This document shows positions 1-6,638 of a stretch of 23,866 nt of DNA, piece after piece. The notes beneath the pieces are model-generated. The model did no database searches. It was not told where the DNA came from and worked only from the letters and a program-made list of their open reading frames with translations. A program made the position numbers and the translations under genes. This stretch comes from DATLEX01 sp035525015 (lineage in GTDB: Bacteria > Acidobacteriota > Thermoanaerobaculia > Gp7-AA8). The stretch is taken from assembly GCA_035525015.1 (NCBI GenBank), contig DATLFC010000270.1, positions 1 to 23,866 of the forward strand, given 5' to 3'. How positions within the stretch are numbered: position 1 is the first letter of the stretch; the number at the start of each line of letters is the position of its first letter.

Positions 1-695
1 CGGACCAGCTCCAGCATGCCGAGGAAGACGGCGATGAGCTCGTTGCGGTCGCGGTCTTCGAGAAACCACTGCAGGCGGATCGGCGATTTCTCCTTCAGCT
101 TCGCATACAGCTCGACCATCTTGTCGGAAACCTTGTGGACCATCCGCTGCAGCTCGATGGACTGCGGATGCGCCTCCTTGTAGCGGTTCACCGCGGAACG
201 GAAGGCGTCGATGAGGTCGAAGAGCGAAACCTCGCTCATGTCGATCTCCGAGGCGTCCATCCCCGGCTTCGGAACGCTCGGTCGCGGCCACATCCCCATC
301 CGCACCACGTCGAGCTCGGCGAAGCTCTCCGCCACCGCCCTGAAGCGCTGGTACTCGAGGAGGCGGTCGACCAGCTCCTGCCGGGGGTCCTCCGCCGTCT
401 CCGCCGATTCGTCCCGCGGCAGCAGCATCTTCGACTTGATGTGAATCAGCAGCGCGGCCATGTAGATGTAGTCGGCCGCCACGTCGAGATCGAGCTCCTC
501 CATCGTGTCGAGATAGACCGTGTACTGTTCGGTGACCAGGACGATGGGGATGTCGTGGACGTCGATCTCGTGCTTCTGGATCAGGTGCAGCAGCAGATCG
601 AGCGGCCCGTGGAACGACGGCAGGGTGACGTTGTAAGCGGATTCTTCCCGCTCTTCGCCGTTCGCTTTCTCTTCTTCGGTCATCGATGGGTTCAT
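1..695 (-). CDS. scpA: Segregation and condensation protein A, 3' end outside window
   Basis: ScpA is the kleisin subunit that bridges SMC heads and, with ScpB, forms the bacterial condensin that organises and segregates the chromosome. The 231 visible residues contain the family signature near residues 28-60 (FHGPLDLLLHLIQKHEIDVH, then DIPIV and EQY). An acidic, alpha-helical middle follows, with a helix near 72-93 ending in LIHIKSKMLLPRD. The frame stays open to the window edge, so the C-terminal winged helix that binds SMC is missing only because of the cut. The ATG at 695-693 overlaps the trpS stop codon as ATGA, so translation is probably coupled to trpS. An scpB gene would be expected just beyond the edge; this is inference. 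Assignment is from sequence pattern and is confident. Confidence 0.95.
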   Translation of the reverse strand, partial: MNPSMTEEEKANGEEREESAYNVTLPSFHGPLDLLLHLIQKHEIDVHDIPIVLVTEQYTVYLDTMEELDLDVAADYIYMAALLIHIKSKMLLPRDESAETAEDPRQELVDRLLEYQRFRAVAESFAELDVVRMGMWPRPSVPKPGMDASEIDMSEVSLFDLIDAFRSAVNRYKEAHPQSIELQRMVHKVSDKMVELYAKLKEKSPIRLQWFLEDRDRNELIAVFLGMLELV

Positions 696-1693
696 CGGAA
701 CTCGGGGTATTCGATTTTCACCGCTTTCCGCACCATCTCCAACGTTTCCGCGGCACGCTGGCGCGCCCGGCGGTTCCCTTCCCGCAGCGCGTCCCAGACG
801 ATGGAGGGATCGCGATCGATCTCCTCGCGCCGCTCCCGCATGGGCCGCAATGTCTCGACCATGATCTCGGCGAGCAGCTTCTTGTCGTCGACGCAACCGA
901 TCTGCGCCGTGCGGCATTCGTAATCGACCTTCCCGATCGTCTCCGGGTCGGACAGCAGCTTGTGAAACTGGAACAGGTTGCAGATGTCGGGATTGCCGGG
1001 ATCCTTGCGGCGCAGGCGGTTGGGGTCGGTGAACATCGTCAGGACCAGGGCCCGGATCTCATCGGCCGGCGCGGTCAGCGCGATGGTGTTGCCGTACGAC
1101 TTCGACATCTTCCGGCCGTCGAGGCCCGGCACCTTCGGCGTCTCGGTGAAGAGCGGCTGCGGCTCGGGGAAAACGTCGCCGTAGAAGTTGTTGAACCGGC
1201 GCACGATCTCCCGCGACAGCTCCAGATGCGAGGCCTGATCCTCCCCCACCGGAACGTAGTTGGCGCGGTAGATGATGATGTCGCCGGTCTGCAGCAGCGG
1301 GTATCCGAGGAACCCGTAGGTGTTGAGGTCCTTGTCCTGGATCTGCTGCTGCTGGTCCTTGAAGCTGGGGACGCGCTCGAGCCACGGCAGCGGCGTGATC
1401 ATCGAGAGGAGCAGGAACAGCTCGGCGTGCTCCTTGACCTCCGACTGGACGAAGAGCGTGGCTTTGTTCGGGTCCATGCCGGCCGCGATCATGTCGGCCA
1501 CCGCCTCGAACGTGGCCTGCCGGACGTTCGTCGGATCGGCGTAGTCGGAGGTCAGCGCGTGCCAGTCGGCGATGAAGTAGTAGCAGCGATACTGATCCTG
1601 AAGCCGGATCCAGTTGCGAATCGCTCCGAAGTAATTGCCGAGGTGAACGCGGCCGGTCGGACGTAAACCGCTGAGAACGTACTGAGTGTTCAA
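692..1693 (-). CDS. trpS: Tryptophanyl-tRNA synthetase, TTG start
   Basis: TrpRS is a class Ic aminoacyl-tRNA synthetase that charges tRNA-Trp in the cytoplasm. The product is 333 aa, the usual length for bacterial TrpRS. The HIGH-type motif is PTGRVHLGN at about residues 12-20 and the KMSKS loop sits at about 195-199 (DGRKMSKSYGN). The frame is open further upstream to 2005, but that extension encodes a decayed four-helix-bundle fragment and repeat DNA. I therefore place the start at the TTG at 1693, where the conserved N-terminus (QYVLSGLRPTG) begins. A TAAACT box lies 8 nt upstream and there is no Shine-Dalgarno sequence, which suggests a leaderless mRNA. The stop overlaps the scpA start. 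An automatic caller would likely produce a false 437-aa fusion here. Confidence 0.93.
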   Translation of the reverse strand: MNTQYVLSGLRPTGRVHLGNYFGAIRNWIRLQDQYRCYYFIADWHALTSDYADPTNVRQATFEAVADMIAAGMDPNKATLFVQSEVKEHAELFLLLSMITPLPWLERVPSFKDQQQQIQDKDLNTYGFLGYPLLQTGDIIIYRANYVPVGEDQASHLELSREIVRRFNNFYGDVFPEPQPLFTETPKVPGLDGRKMSKSYGNTIALTAPADEIRALVLTMFTDPNRLRRKDPGNPDICNLFQFHKLLSDPETIGKVDYECRTAQIGCVDDKKLLAEIMVETLRPMRERREEIDRDPSIVWDALREGNRRARQRAAETLEMVRKAVKIEYPEFR

Positions 1694-1701
1694 GGCGCGG
1701 G

Positions 1702-1707
1702 AGTTTA
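1702..1707 (-). promoter_or_regulatory. TAAACT -10 box of leaderless trpS
   Basis: On the minus strand TAAACT (fits TANNNT) is followed by 8 nt and then the TTG start of trpS. The same hexamer lies 9 nt before the glycosyltransferase start at 12142 and 6 nt before the start at 18878. Its TAA is also the stop codon of the shifted reading frame of the upstream pseudogene. No clear -35 box was seen. Promoter function is inferred from spacing and recurrence. Confidence 0.6.
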
Positions 1708-1984
1708 GCGTGATTTTGGGGTTTGGATTTTGGATTTTGGATTTTTTTCCGTCCGCTTTCTCATTGTGCGGATCGACGAGACCACCATGGCCAAGCTTCG
1801 CAATGAGATCCGCGCGCGACACGCCGCGGCACGCAGCGCGGTAATTCGAGCCGATTCCCGTACCCGACCGAAGCAGTTGCCGCCCGATGACGTCAGCCGT
1901 ACGAGTCGACGGCAAGGCCTCGACCAGCTTCACGACCCGCACCCCAACCGCTTTCGTACGATCCTTGAATTCCTGTTCAGTCAT
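1705..1984 (-). pseudogene. Decayed four-helix-bundle protein (23S rRNA IVS / S23 family)
   Basis: The ATG at 1984 opens a frame whose first ~64 residues match the N-terminal half of the four-helix-bundle (S23, rRNA intervening sequence) family: MTEQEFKDRTKAVGVRVVKL, then RQLLRSGTGIGSNYRAACRG and SRADLIAKL. The family's central segment is then absent. The typical C-terminus (LAMVVSSIRTMRKR followed by a repeat-encoded KNPKSKIQTPKSR tail) continues in a different reading frame and ends at the TAA at 1707-1705. I read this as an internal deletion of roughly 45-50 codons with a frame change at about 1785-1795. As a result the first frame runs on into trpS. The copy is flanked on both sides by inverted arrays of the same 7-bp repeat. 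The role of intact family members outside rRNA genes is not known to me. Confidence 0.8.
1712..1746. repeat. Heptamer array, GATTTTG type, left arm
   Basis: Five 7-bp units in a row: GATTTTG, GGGTTTG, GATTTTG, GATTTTG, GATTTTT. It lies between the four-helix-bundle pseudogene and trpS and encodes the degenerate tail of the pseudogene frame. It is inverted relative to the array at 1990-2017. Confidence 0.95.
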
Positions 1985-1989
1985 ACAAG

Positions 1990-2017
1990 AAAATCCAAAA
2001 TCCAAAATCCAAAATCA
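1990..2017. repeat. Heptamer array, GATTTTG type, right arm (inverted)
   Basis: Three perfect AAAATCC units plus a final AAAATCA, the reverse complement of the array at 1712-1746. It begins 5 bp upstream of the pseudogene ATG and stops 1 bp short of the recG stop codon. The two arms could base-pair to form a stem about 28-35 bp long with the pseudogene in the loop. Confidence 0.95.
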
Positions 2018-2018
2018 C

Positions 2019-4082
2019 CTAGTCGCGCGACACCGCGACGCCGGCACCCAGCAGCGCGCGGGCCAGTGTCTCTGCCGCCGCCACCCCCTCCTTCTCGATC
2101 ACGCCGATGGCGGCGTCGCGGGATCGTTCCATCAGGTCGTGGTCGCGGAGGATGTTGCCAAAACGGAAACGGGCCACTCCCGACTGACGGGTGCCGAGAA
2201 ACTCGCCCGGGCCGCGCAGGGCGAGGTCGCGCTCGGCGACCTCGAAGCCGTCGCGCGTCTCCGCGAACAGATCGAGCCGCGTCGCCGCGTCGGGCGCCGC
2301 CTTCGCGTTGCGGATGAGGATGCAGTACGACTTTCGCTCGCCGCGGCCGACTCTCCCCCGCAGCTGATGCAGTTGCGAGAGGCCGAAGCGGTCGGCATCC
2401 ATGATGATCATCACCGAGGCGTTCGGAACGTCGATGCCCACCTCGATGACCGTCGTGGCCACGAGGATGTCGATCTCGCCCCGCTTGAAGCGGCTCATCG
2501 TCTCGTCCTTCTCCTCCGCCTTCATCCGCCCGTGCATCATGGCCACCCGCCGCGACGGGAAGCGGCGCTGGATCTGCTCCACCCCGACGGAGAGCGGCTT
2601 CAGGTTCAGCTTCTGCGATTCCTCGATGATCGGATAGACGACGTACACCTGCGCGCCGGAGGCGATCTCGTCGTCGAGAAACCGGTAGACGCGCTCCAGA
2701 TCGGAGGAGGTCCGTACCGCCGTCCGGATCCGTTGCCGTCCCGGCGGAAGCTCGTCGATGACGGAGAGCTCCAGATCGCCGTACATGGCCAGGGCCAGCG
2801 AGCGTGGAATGGGCGTGGCGGTCATCACCAGGATGTCGGGCGTGTCGCCCTTCGCGAAGAGCCGTTGCCGCTGCTCGACGCCGAAACGATGCTGCTCGTC
2901 GACGATGGCCAGGGCCAGCGACTTGAATCGCACCTTTTCCTCGAGCAGGGCGTGCGTGCCTGCCACGAGCTGGATGTAGCCGTCGCGGAGGCCGGCCAGC
3001 AGGGTCCGCCGCTCCCCTGCCGTCATCGATCCCGTGGCGCGCGCCACCACGACGGAATGGTCAAGAAGTTGACGAATACGCTGGTAGTGCTGTTCCACCA
3101 GGATCTCCGTCGGCGCCAGCAGCGCCACCTGGTGGCCGTTGCGGATCATGATCATCGCCGCGATGAGCGCCACGATGGTCTTGCCGCTCCCGACGTCGCC
3201 CTGCAGCAGGCGGTACATCGGCCGGCTGTCCTGCAGATCGGCGGCAATGTCGCGTAGCACACGTTTTTGTGCACCTGTCAGCTTGAACGGCAGCACTTCC
3301 CGCACCGCCGCGCGCAACCTGTCGTCGATCGTGATGCGGCGCTCCTTCTTCGTCACCTCCTCGGTGGCACGCCGGACGCGCAGCGCCAGCTGGAACGTGA
3401 AGAACTCCTGCAGCACCACCCGCAGGTGCGCCGGAGAGCGGTAGCGGAGAAAGGTCTCGTCCAGCTCTTTCGGGTCGTGAATCGCCTCGACGGCCTCGGC
3501 AAGACCTCCCACGCCGAGGAGCTCACGGATCGCCGCGGGCATCGGGTCGTCGAGTGACGGAAGCGCCTCGACGGCCTGGGCCATGATCCTGCGGAACGCC
3601 TTCGAGGGGATGTTCGCCACTTTCGAATAGATCGGAACGATGGCCCCCTCAGGCTCTCCTTCCTCGATCTTCTCCCAGTCGGGGCTCTCGACCTGCAGAC
3701 GTCCGCGCGGCGAGCGTCGCGGCGCGCCGTACACGGCCAGGCGATCGCCGCGCCCGATCTGGTCGGCGAGGTATGGCTGGTTGAACCAGACCAGCATCAC
3801 CGTGCCGCTGCCGTCGTCGAACATGGCCTCGAAGATCTTCATCCGCTTCACCGGCGAGACCTTCGCGCCGGCCGAGACGACGCGGCCGCGCAGCAGCACC
3901 GGCGTATCGACGTGATGGCCGAGATCGGCGATGCGCGCCGGGTGGCGCCGGTCCTCGTATCGATAGGGAAAGAAAAAGAGGAGATCGCGGACGGTGACCA
4001 GACCGGCCGCCTCGAGCGCCGCCGCCCGTCCAGCACCGACACCCTTCAGGAACTGGAGTGGAGAATCGAGGGAGACAGCCAC
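2019..4082 (-). CDS. recG: ATP-dependent DNA helicase RecG
   Basis: RecG is a superfamily 2 helicase that remodels stalled replication forks and branch-migrates Holliday junctions. The 687-aa length is typical. The order is: N-terminal wedge/OB domain (residues about 1-240, opening with SPLQFLKGVGAGRAAALEAAG), Walker A QGDVGSGKT at about 294-302, the DEQH box at about 395-398, MTATPIPRSL, the QLRGRVGRG motif VI, and the C-terminal GPGEFLGTRQSG characteristic of RecG. The start is GTG at 4082, chosen because the conserved N-terminus begins there. An ATG 8 bp upstream (4090) is out of frame. TANNNT-like boxes (TAAGCT 4118-4113, TAGATT 4104-4099) lie upstream and could be its promoter. Confidence 0.97.
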   Translation of the reverse strand: MAVSLDSPLQFLKGVGAGRAAALEAAGLVTVRDLLFFFPYRYEDRRHPARIADLGHHVDTPVLLRGRVVSAGAKVSPVKRMKIFEAMFDDGSGTVMLVWFNQPYLADQIGRGDRLAVYGAPRRSPRGRLQVESPDWEKIEEGEPEGAIVPIYSKVANIPSKAFRRIMAQAVEALPSLDDPMPAAIRELLGVGGLAEAVEAIHDPKELDETFLRYRSPAHLRVVLQEFFTFQLALRVRRATEEVTKKERRITIDDRLRAAVREVLPFKLTGAQKRVLRDIAADLQDSRPMYRLLQGDVGSGKTIVALIAAMIMIRNGHQVALLAPTEILVEQHYQRIRQLLDHSVVVARATGSMTAGERRTLLAGLRDGYIQLVAGTHALLEEKVRFKSLALAIVDEQHRFGVEQRQRLFAKGDTPDILVMTATPIPRSLALAMYGDLELSVIDELPPGRQRIRTAVRTSSDLERVYRFLDDEIASGAQVYVVYPIIEESQKLNLKPLSVGVEQIQRRFPSRRVAMMHGRMKAEEKDETMSRFKRGEIDILVATTVIEVGIDVPNASVMIIMDADRFGLSQLHQLRGRVGRGERKSYCILIRNAKAAPDAATRLDLFAETRDGFEVAERDLALRGPGEFLGTRQSGVARFRFGNILRDHDLMERSRDAAIGVIEKEGVAAAETLARALLGAGVAVSRD

Positions 4083-4124
4083 GCGAACATTGTGGAGGAA
4101 TCTACTACGCGTAGCTTATCCCGA

Positions 4125-4148
4125 CCCGGAGCGAAGCGAAGGGGAGGG
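4125..4148. repeat. Palindromic repeat fragment, GAGCGAAGCGAAGG type
   Basis: CCCGGAGCGAAGCGAAGGGG followed by AGGG. Its first 19 bases differ at one position from the CCCTGAGCGAAGCGAAGGG units at 16251-16371. It lies in the 202-bp gap between the recG start and the cNMP/FHA gene. Only one arm is recognisable here. Confidence 0.7.
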
Positions 4149-4236
4149 TTCTCCGGTACCACCGCGCCAGCCCGAACGGATGCACGCGGAATGATCGTGT
4201 TACGCCGATGGGATTGAGTTTGGCGGTGCTTCCGGA

Positions 4237-4260
4237 GATCCCTCGCTGCGCTCGGGATGA
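4237..4260. repeat. Dispersed repeat arm identical to one at 12050-12073
   Basis: These 24 bases are the exact reverse complement of 12050-12073; the core reads CCCTCGCTGCGCTCGGGATG. A 24-base perfect match between two gaps 7.8 kb apart is far beyond chance. GGATGAACTGC then occurs twice downstream (about 4255-4265 and 4271-4281), just before the end of the cNMP/FHA gene. It is one arm of the same palindromic family. With the fragment at 4125-4148 it fills most of this gap. Confidence 0.85.
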
Positions 4261-4284
4261 ACTGCCGAGGGGATGAACTGCAGC

Positions 4285-5067
4285 CTACTCGAACACGACC
4301 TTCATGGCGATGAGCCCGATCTTGACCAGGTCACCGTTGTGCAGCGTGACGGGGACGCCGGTGGGAATGCGCTGGTCGTTGACGTAGGTGCCGTTGACGG
4401 TGCCGACCTCTTCGAGAACGTGGTATTCGTCGTCGGAGCGTAGGATCTTGGCGTGGCGGCGTGACACGGATCGATTCGTATCAACGGGCGTGAGATCGAT
4501 GTCGGGGAGGATGCCGGTCACCGGATCAGCGCGGCCGATGGTGGTCTCGTCCCCGCTGCTGAAGAAAAAGGCGGTGCCGGTGGCGACGTCGACCAGGCGG
4601 TGGCGCGTCATCTTGTCGGCCGGTTTGATGATGGTGGAGTCGAGCGACATCTGATCGGCATCGACCTCGCGGCCGACGAGGCGTTCCAGGAGGGAATTGG
4701 CCTCGCGCAGACGTTTCGAGTACTTCCGGATGATGCGGACGGCGATCTCCGGGTTCTTGCGGAGCATCTCGTCGAAGCGGGAGCCGTTGATGGCCACGAC
4801 CTTCACGTCCGTTTTCGCGAGCGCGTCGGCGGTGCGCGGTGTCGCGTCCATCAGCGCCATCTCCCCGAAGAAGTCCCCTTTCTCGAGGTGCGAGAGGAGA
4901 TGGGACTCGTTCTGGATGTGCTTGATGATCTCGACCTCACCCTCCTGGATGATGTACATGTCGGTGCCGAGGTCGCCCTGAGAAAAGATCAGGTCACCGG
5001 CGGAGAAGCTGAGGATCGAATCACGCACCGGGTCTTTCCCTCCAGTGCTCTTGAAAACGGCCTTCAT
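4285..5067 (-). CDS. Cyclic-nucleotide-binding domain / FHA domain protein
   Basis: A 260-aa cytoplasmic protein with two sensor modules. Residues about 15-130 form a cNMP-binding (Crp-like) beta-barrel, with FSAGDLIFSQGDLGTDMYII, a GEVEII strand and the phosphate-binding-cassette region GDFFGEMALMDATPRTADAL. Residues about 165-255 form an FHA phosphothreonine-binding domain, with TIGRADP, the SVSRRHAKI core and GTVNGTYVNDQRI. There is no DNA-binding or catalytic domain, so it probably works as a scaffold or signal adaptor linking a nucleotide or other ligand to Ser/Thr-kinase signalling. That role is inference. It follows the LD-carboxypeptidase gene by 13 bp, joined by a 6-codon mini-ORF, and is probably co-transcribed with it. 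No clear Shine-Dalgarno precedes the ATG at 5067. Confidence 0.92.
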   Translation of the reverse strand: MKAVFKSTGGKDPVRDSILSFSAGDLIFSQGDLGTDMYIIQEGEVEIIKHIQNESHLLSHLEKGDFFGEMALMDATPRTADALAKTDVKVVAINGSRFDEMLRKNPEIAVRIIRKYSKRLREANSLLERLVGREVDADQMSLDSTIIKPADKMTRHRLVDVATGTAFFFSSGDETTIGRADPVTGILPDIDLTPVDTNRSVSRRHAKILRSDDEYHVLEEVGTVNGTYVNDQRIPTGVPVTLHNGDLVKIGLIAMKVVFE

Positions 5068-5080
5068 CTGCGCGCGATCC

Positions 5081-5998
5081 TCATGGCGACGGCTGAACGA
5101 CGGGAGCGGTGATGGTGAACGTCTGCTCGATGGTGCTGAGGCGGATCGGAGCGCCGATAGGCATCAGGAGATTGTCGCCGTGGTGGCCGAAGGGAACGTT
5201 GCGAATGACTGGAATCCCCATGGAGGCGAAGAAATCGATGAGCAGGGCCTCGATCTCCTCCTCGCTCCCACACCCTTTCAGCCTCCCGATCACGACACCA
5301 CGGATGCGTCGCATTCTGCCAGACAGCCTCAGGTGGGTCAACATACGGTCGACGCGATACACAGGCTCGTCGACGTCTTCGAAGAACCAGATGCCGTCAT
5401 CGATCCAGTAATCGTAAGGCGTACCGATCAGCGATGCCGTGAGCGACAGGCAGCCGCCGAACAACACACCCTCCGCCTCACCTTGTACGAGCACGTCAGA
5501 CCCCTCGAAGCGGACGGTAGCAGGAGCATGCCCGGCCAGGAGTGACCAGAGCCACGTTTCACGCTCGGGCGAGAGCGCCTCGAAGAAGTCGAGGTTGAGC
5601 ATCGGGCCGTGAAACGTTGCCACACCGGCCTGCGTGGCGACGGCCTGATGCAGGGCGGTCACATCGCTGAAGCCGACGAGAGGCCTCGGGTTCGCGGCCA
5701 CCGCCGCGTAGTCGATGCGGTCGAGGATGCGCATCAGACCGTACCCGCCGCGCGCGAAGAAGAAGGCGTCGTAGACGTCGGACCTCAGGTGATGGTTGAG
5801 CTCTTCGACCCGAACCGAGTCATCGCCGGCGAGATAGTTTCTGTGGCGGAGTCCGACGTTCGAGGCGATGGTGACGCGATGGCCGCGCGACTCGATGCGC
5901 CGCGCCGCCTCCTCGATGCGCTGCGGATCGCTCGGGCCGGAGGCGGCGAGGACGGCGATGTGGGCGTTGGGAGGGAGGGCGCGCGGCTTCGTGAGCAT
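5081..5998 (-). CDS. ldcA: LD-carboxypeptidase (peptidase family S66)
   Basis: S66 enzymes are Ser-Glu-His peptidases. LdcA removes the terminal D-Ala from murein tetrapeptides during peptidoglycan recycling, while the related MccF branch cleaves microcin C-type peptides. The 305-aa protein shows the FARGGYG motif (about 81-87), the nucleophile Ser in LVGFSDVTALH (S111), the Glu in WFFEDVDEP (E207) and the His in PFGHHGDN (H272). There is no signal peptide, consistent with a cytoplasmic recycling enzyme. The ATG at 5998 has TACCAT 10 nt upstream, which may be a leaderless -10 box. LdcA versus MccF-like specificity cannot be settled by eye. It lies downstream of rnpB, separated by a heptamer hairpin. 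Confidence 0.9.
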   Translation of the reverse strand: MLTKPRALPPNAHIAVLAASGPSDPQRIEEAARRIESRGHRVTIASNVGLRHRNYLAGDDSVRVEELNHHLRSDVYDAFFFARGGYGLMRILDRIDYAAVAANPRPLVGFSDVTALHQAVATQAGVATFHGPMLNLDFFEALSPERETWLWSLLAGHAPATVRFEGSDVLVQGEAEGVLFGGCLSLTASLIGTPYDYWIDDGIWFFEDVDEPVYRVDRMLTHLRLSGRMRRIRGVVIGRLKGCGSEEEIEALLIDFFASMGIPVIRNVPFGHHGDNLLMPIGAPIRLSTIEQTFTITAPVVQPSP

Positions 5999-6023
5999 GT
6001 CGCGCGGAATGGTAATGCTTGTT

Positions 6024-6093
6024 CGTTGGTCGTTGGTCGTTGGTCGTTGGTCGTTGGTCGTCCCTCCCGCCCACGAACAACGAACAACGAATC
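6024..6093. repeat. Inverted heptamer arrays, CGTTGGT / ACGAACA type
   Basis: Five perfect CGTTGGT units (6024-6058) are followed by an 11-bp spacer and three inverted units, ACGAACA, ACGAACA and ACGAATC (6073-6093). The arms pair imperfectly, with about one mismatch per unit. The array sits immediately 3' of rnpB (3' end at 6096 on the minus strand) and 26 bp upstream of ldcA. It may act as the rnpB terminator or a processing stem; this is inference. Confidence 0.93.
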
Positions 6094-6095
6094 AA

Positions 6096-6472
6096 GCGTG
6101 GAGCGGATCTATAAGCCGAATTCTGTCCCCCGATGGGGCGAGGATCATTCATCTGCCACTCGCGTTGCCGCGGTGGTCGAGCAACCTACCCGGAAGCTCA
6201 GGCGGACACGGGCGGGTCCTCGCTTCCCTATTTGGTCTTGCTCCACAGGGGGTTTGCCATGCCGTCGCCGCTCACGCGGGACGCGGTGCGCTCTTACCGC
6301 ACCATTTCACCCTTACCGGATCCGGCTGCTTGCGAAGCCGTACCCGGCGGTATCTTTCTGTTGCACTTTCCGTCGCGTCGCCGCGCCTGGACGTTATCCA
6401 GCCTGCTGCCCGTTGGAGTTCGGACTTTCCTCCCCACCTTTCGGTGCGGCGATCCTCCGATCCACTCCACGC
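6096..6472 (-). ncRNA. rnpB: RNase P RNA, bacterial class A
   Basis: RNase P RNA is the catalytic subunit that matures tRNA 5' ends. The minus strand contains the universal GAGGAAAGTCCGAACTCC block (6432-6415). It also has a GGGTGAAATGGTGCGGTAAG segment (about 6311-6292) and the 3' ACAGAATTCGGCTTATAGAT block (6126-6107). The ends are set by a 14-bp P1 helix: GCGTGGAGTGGATC (6472-6459) pairs with GATCCGCTCCACGC (6109-6096), with one U-G pair. The 377-nt length is normal for class A. The gene is bracketed by two different heptamer hairpins, at 6509-6589 on its 5' side and 6024-6093 on its 3' side. Its promoter was not identified with confidence. Confidence 0.97.
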
Positions 6473-6508
6473 ATGGGATGGAACAGCGCGCGAGGCGGAA
6501 TCACTCCC

Positions 6509-6589
6509 ATTTTGGATTTTGGATTGTGGATTTTGGATTGCGCGGACGAAGTGGGGAATCCAAAATCCAAAAATCCAAAATCCAAAATC
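6509..6589. repeat. Inverted heptamer arrays, GATTTTG type, solo hairpin
   Basis: Four ATTTTGG-type units (6509-6536, one ATTGTGG) and about four to five inverted AATCCAA units (6557-6589, one 8 bp long) are separated by about 20 bp. They use the same repeat sequence as the arms around the four-helix-bundle pseudogene, but with no gene between. The arrangement forms a long A/T-rich hairpin between the DUF4126 gene stop and the rnpB 5' end, where it could end the upstream transcript. The rest of the gap at 6473-6638 shows nothing I recognise. Confidence 0.93.
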
Positions 6590-6638
6590 GTAAATTGCGT
6601 AGTTAATTGAAGTTAGAAACAATGTCGGCGCGCCGACA

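Noticed and set aside
686..1666. Long plus-strand open frames opposite trpS, recG, uvrB, mrcA and aspS
   Set aside because: They mirror the third-position GC bias of well-identified minus-strand genes, are rich in Arg/Pro/His/Leu, and match no family I know.
692..2005. 437-aa open frame as a natural TrpRS with an N-terminal extension
   Set aside because: The extension is a broken four-helix-bundle gene plus heptamer repeats. TrpRS length and motifs fit the TTG start at 1693 with its own TAAACT box.
6024..6093. CRISPR array from regular CGTTGGT repeats
   Set aside because: The units are 7 bp, contiguous, without spacers, and no cas genes are present.
5609..6610. Plus-strand 333-aa open frame across ldcA and rnpB
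   Set aside because: It crosses the antisense of ldcA, a repeat array and the RNase P RNA; the Cys/Trp-rich protein is an artefact.
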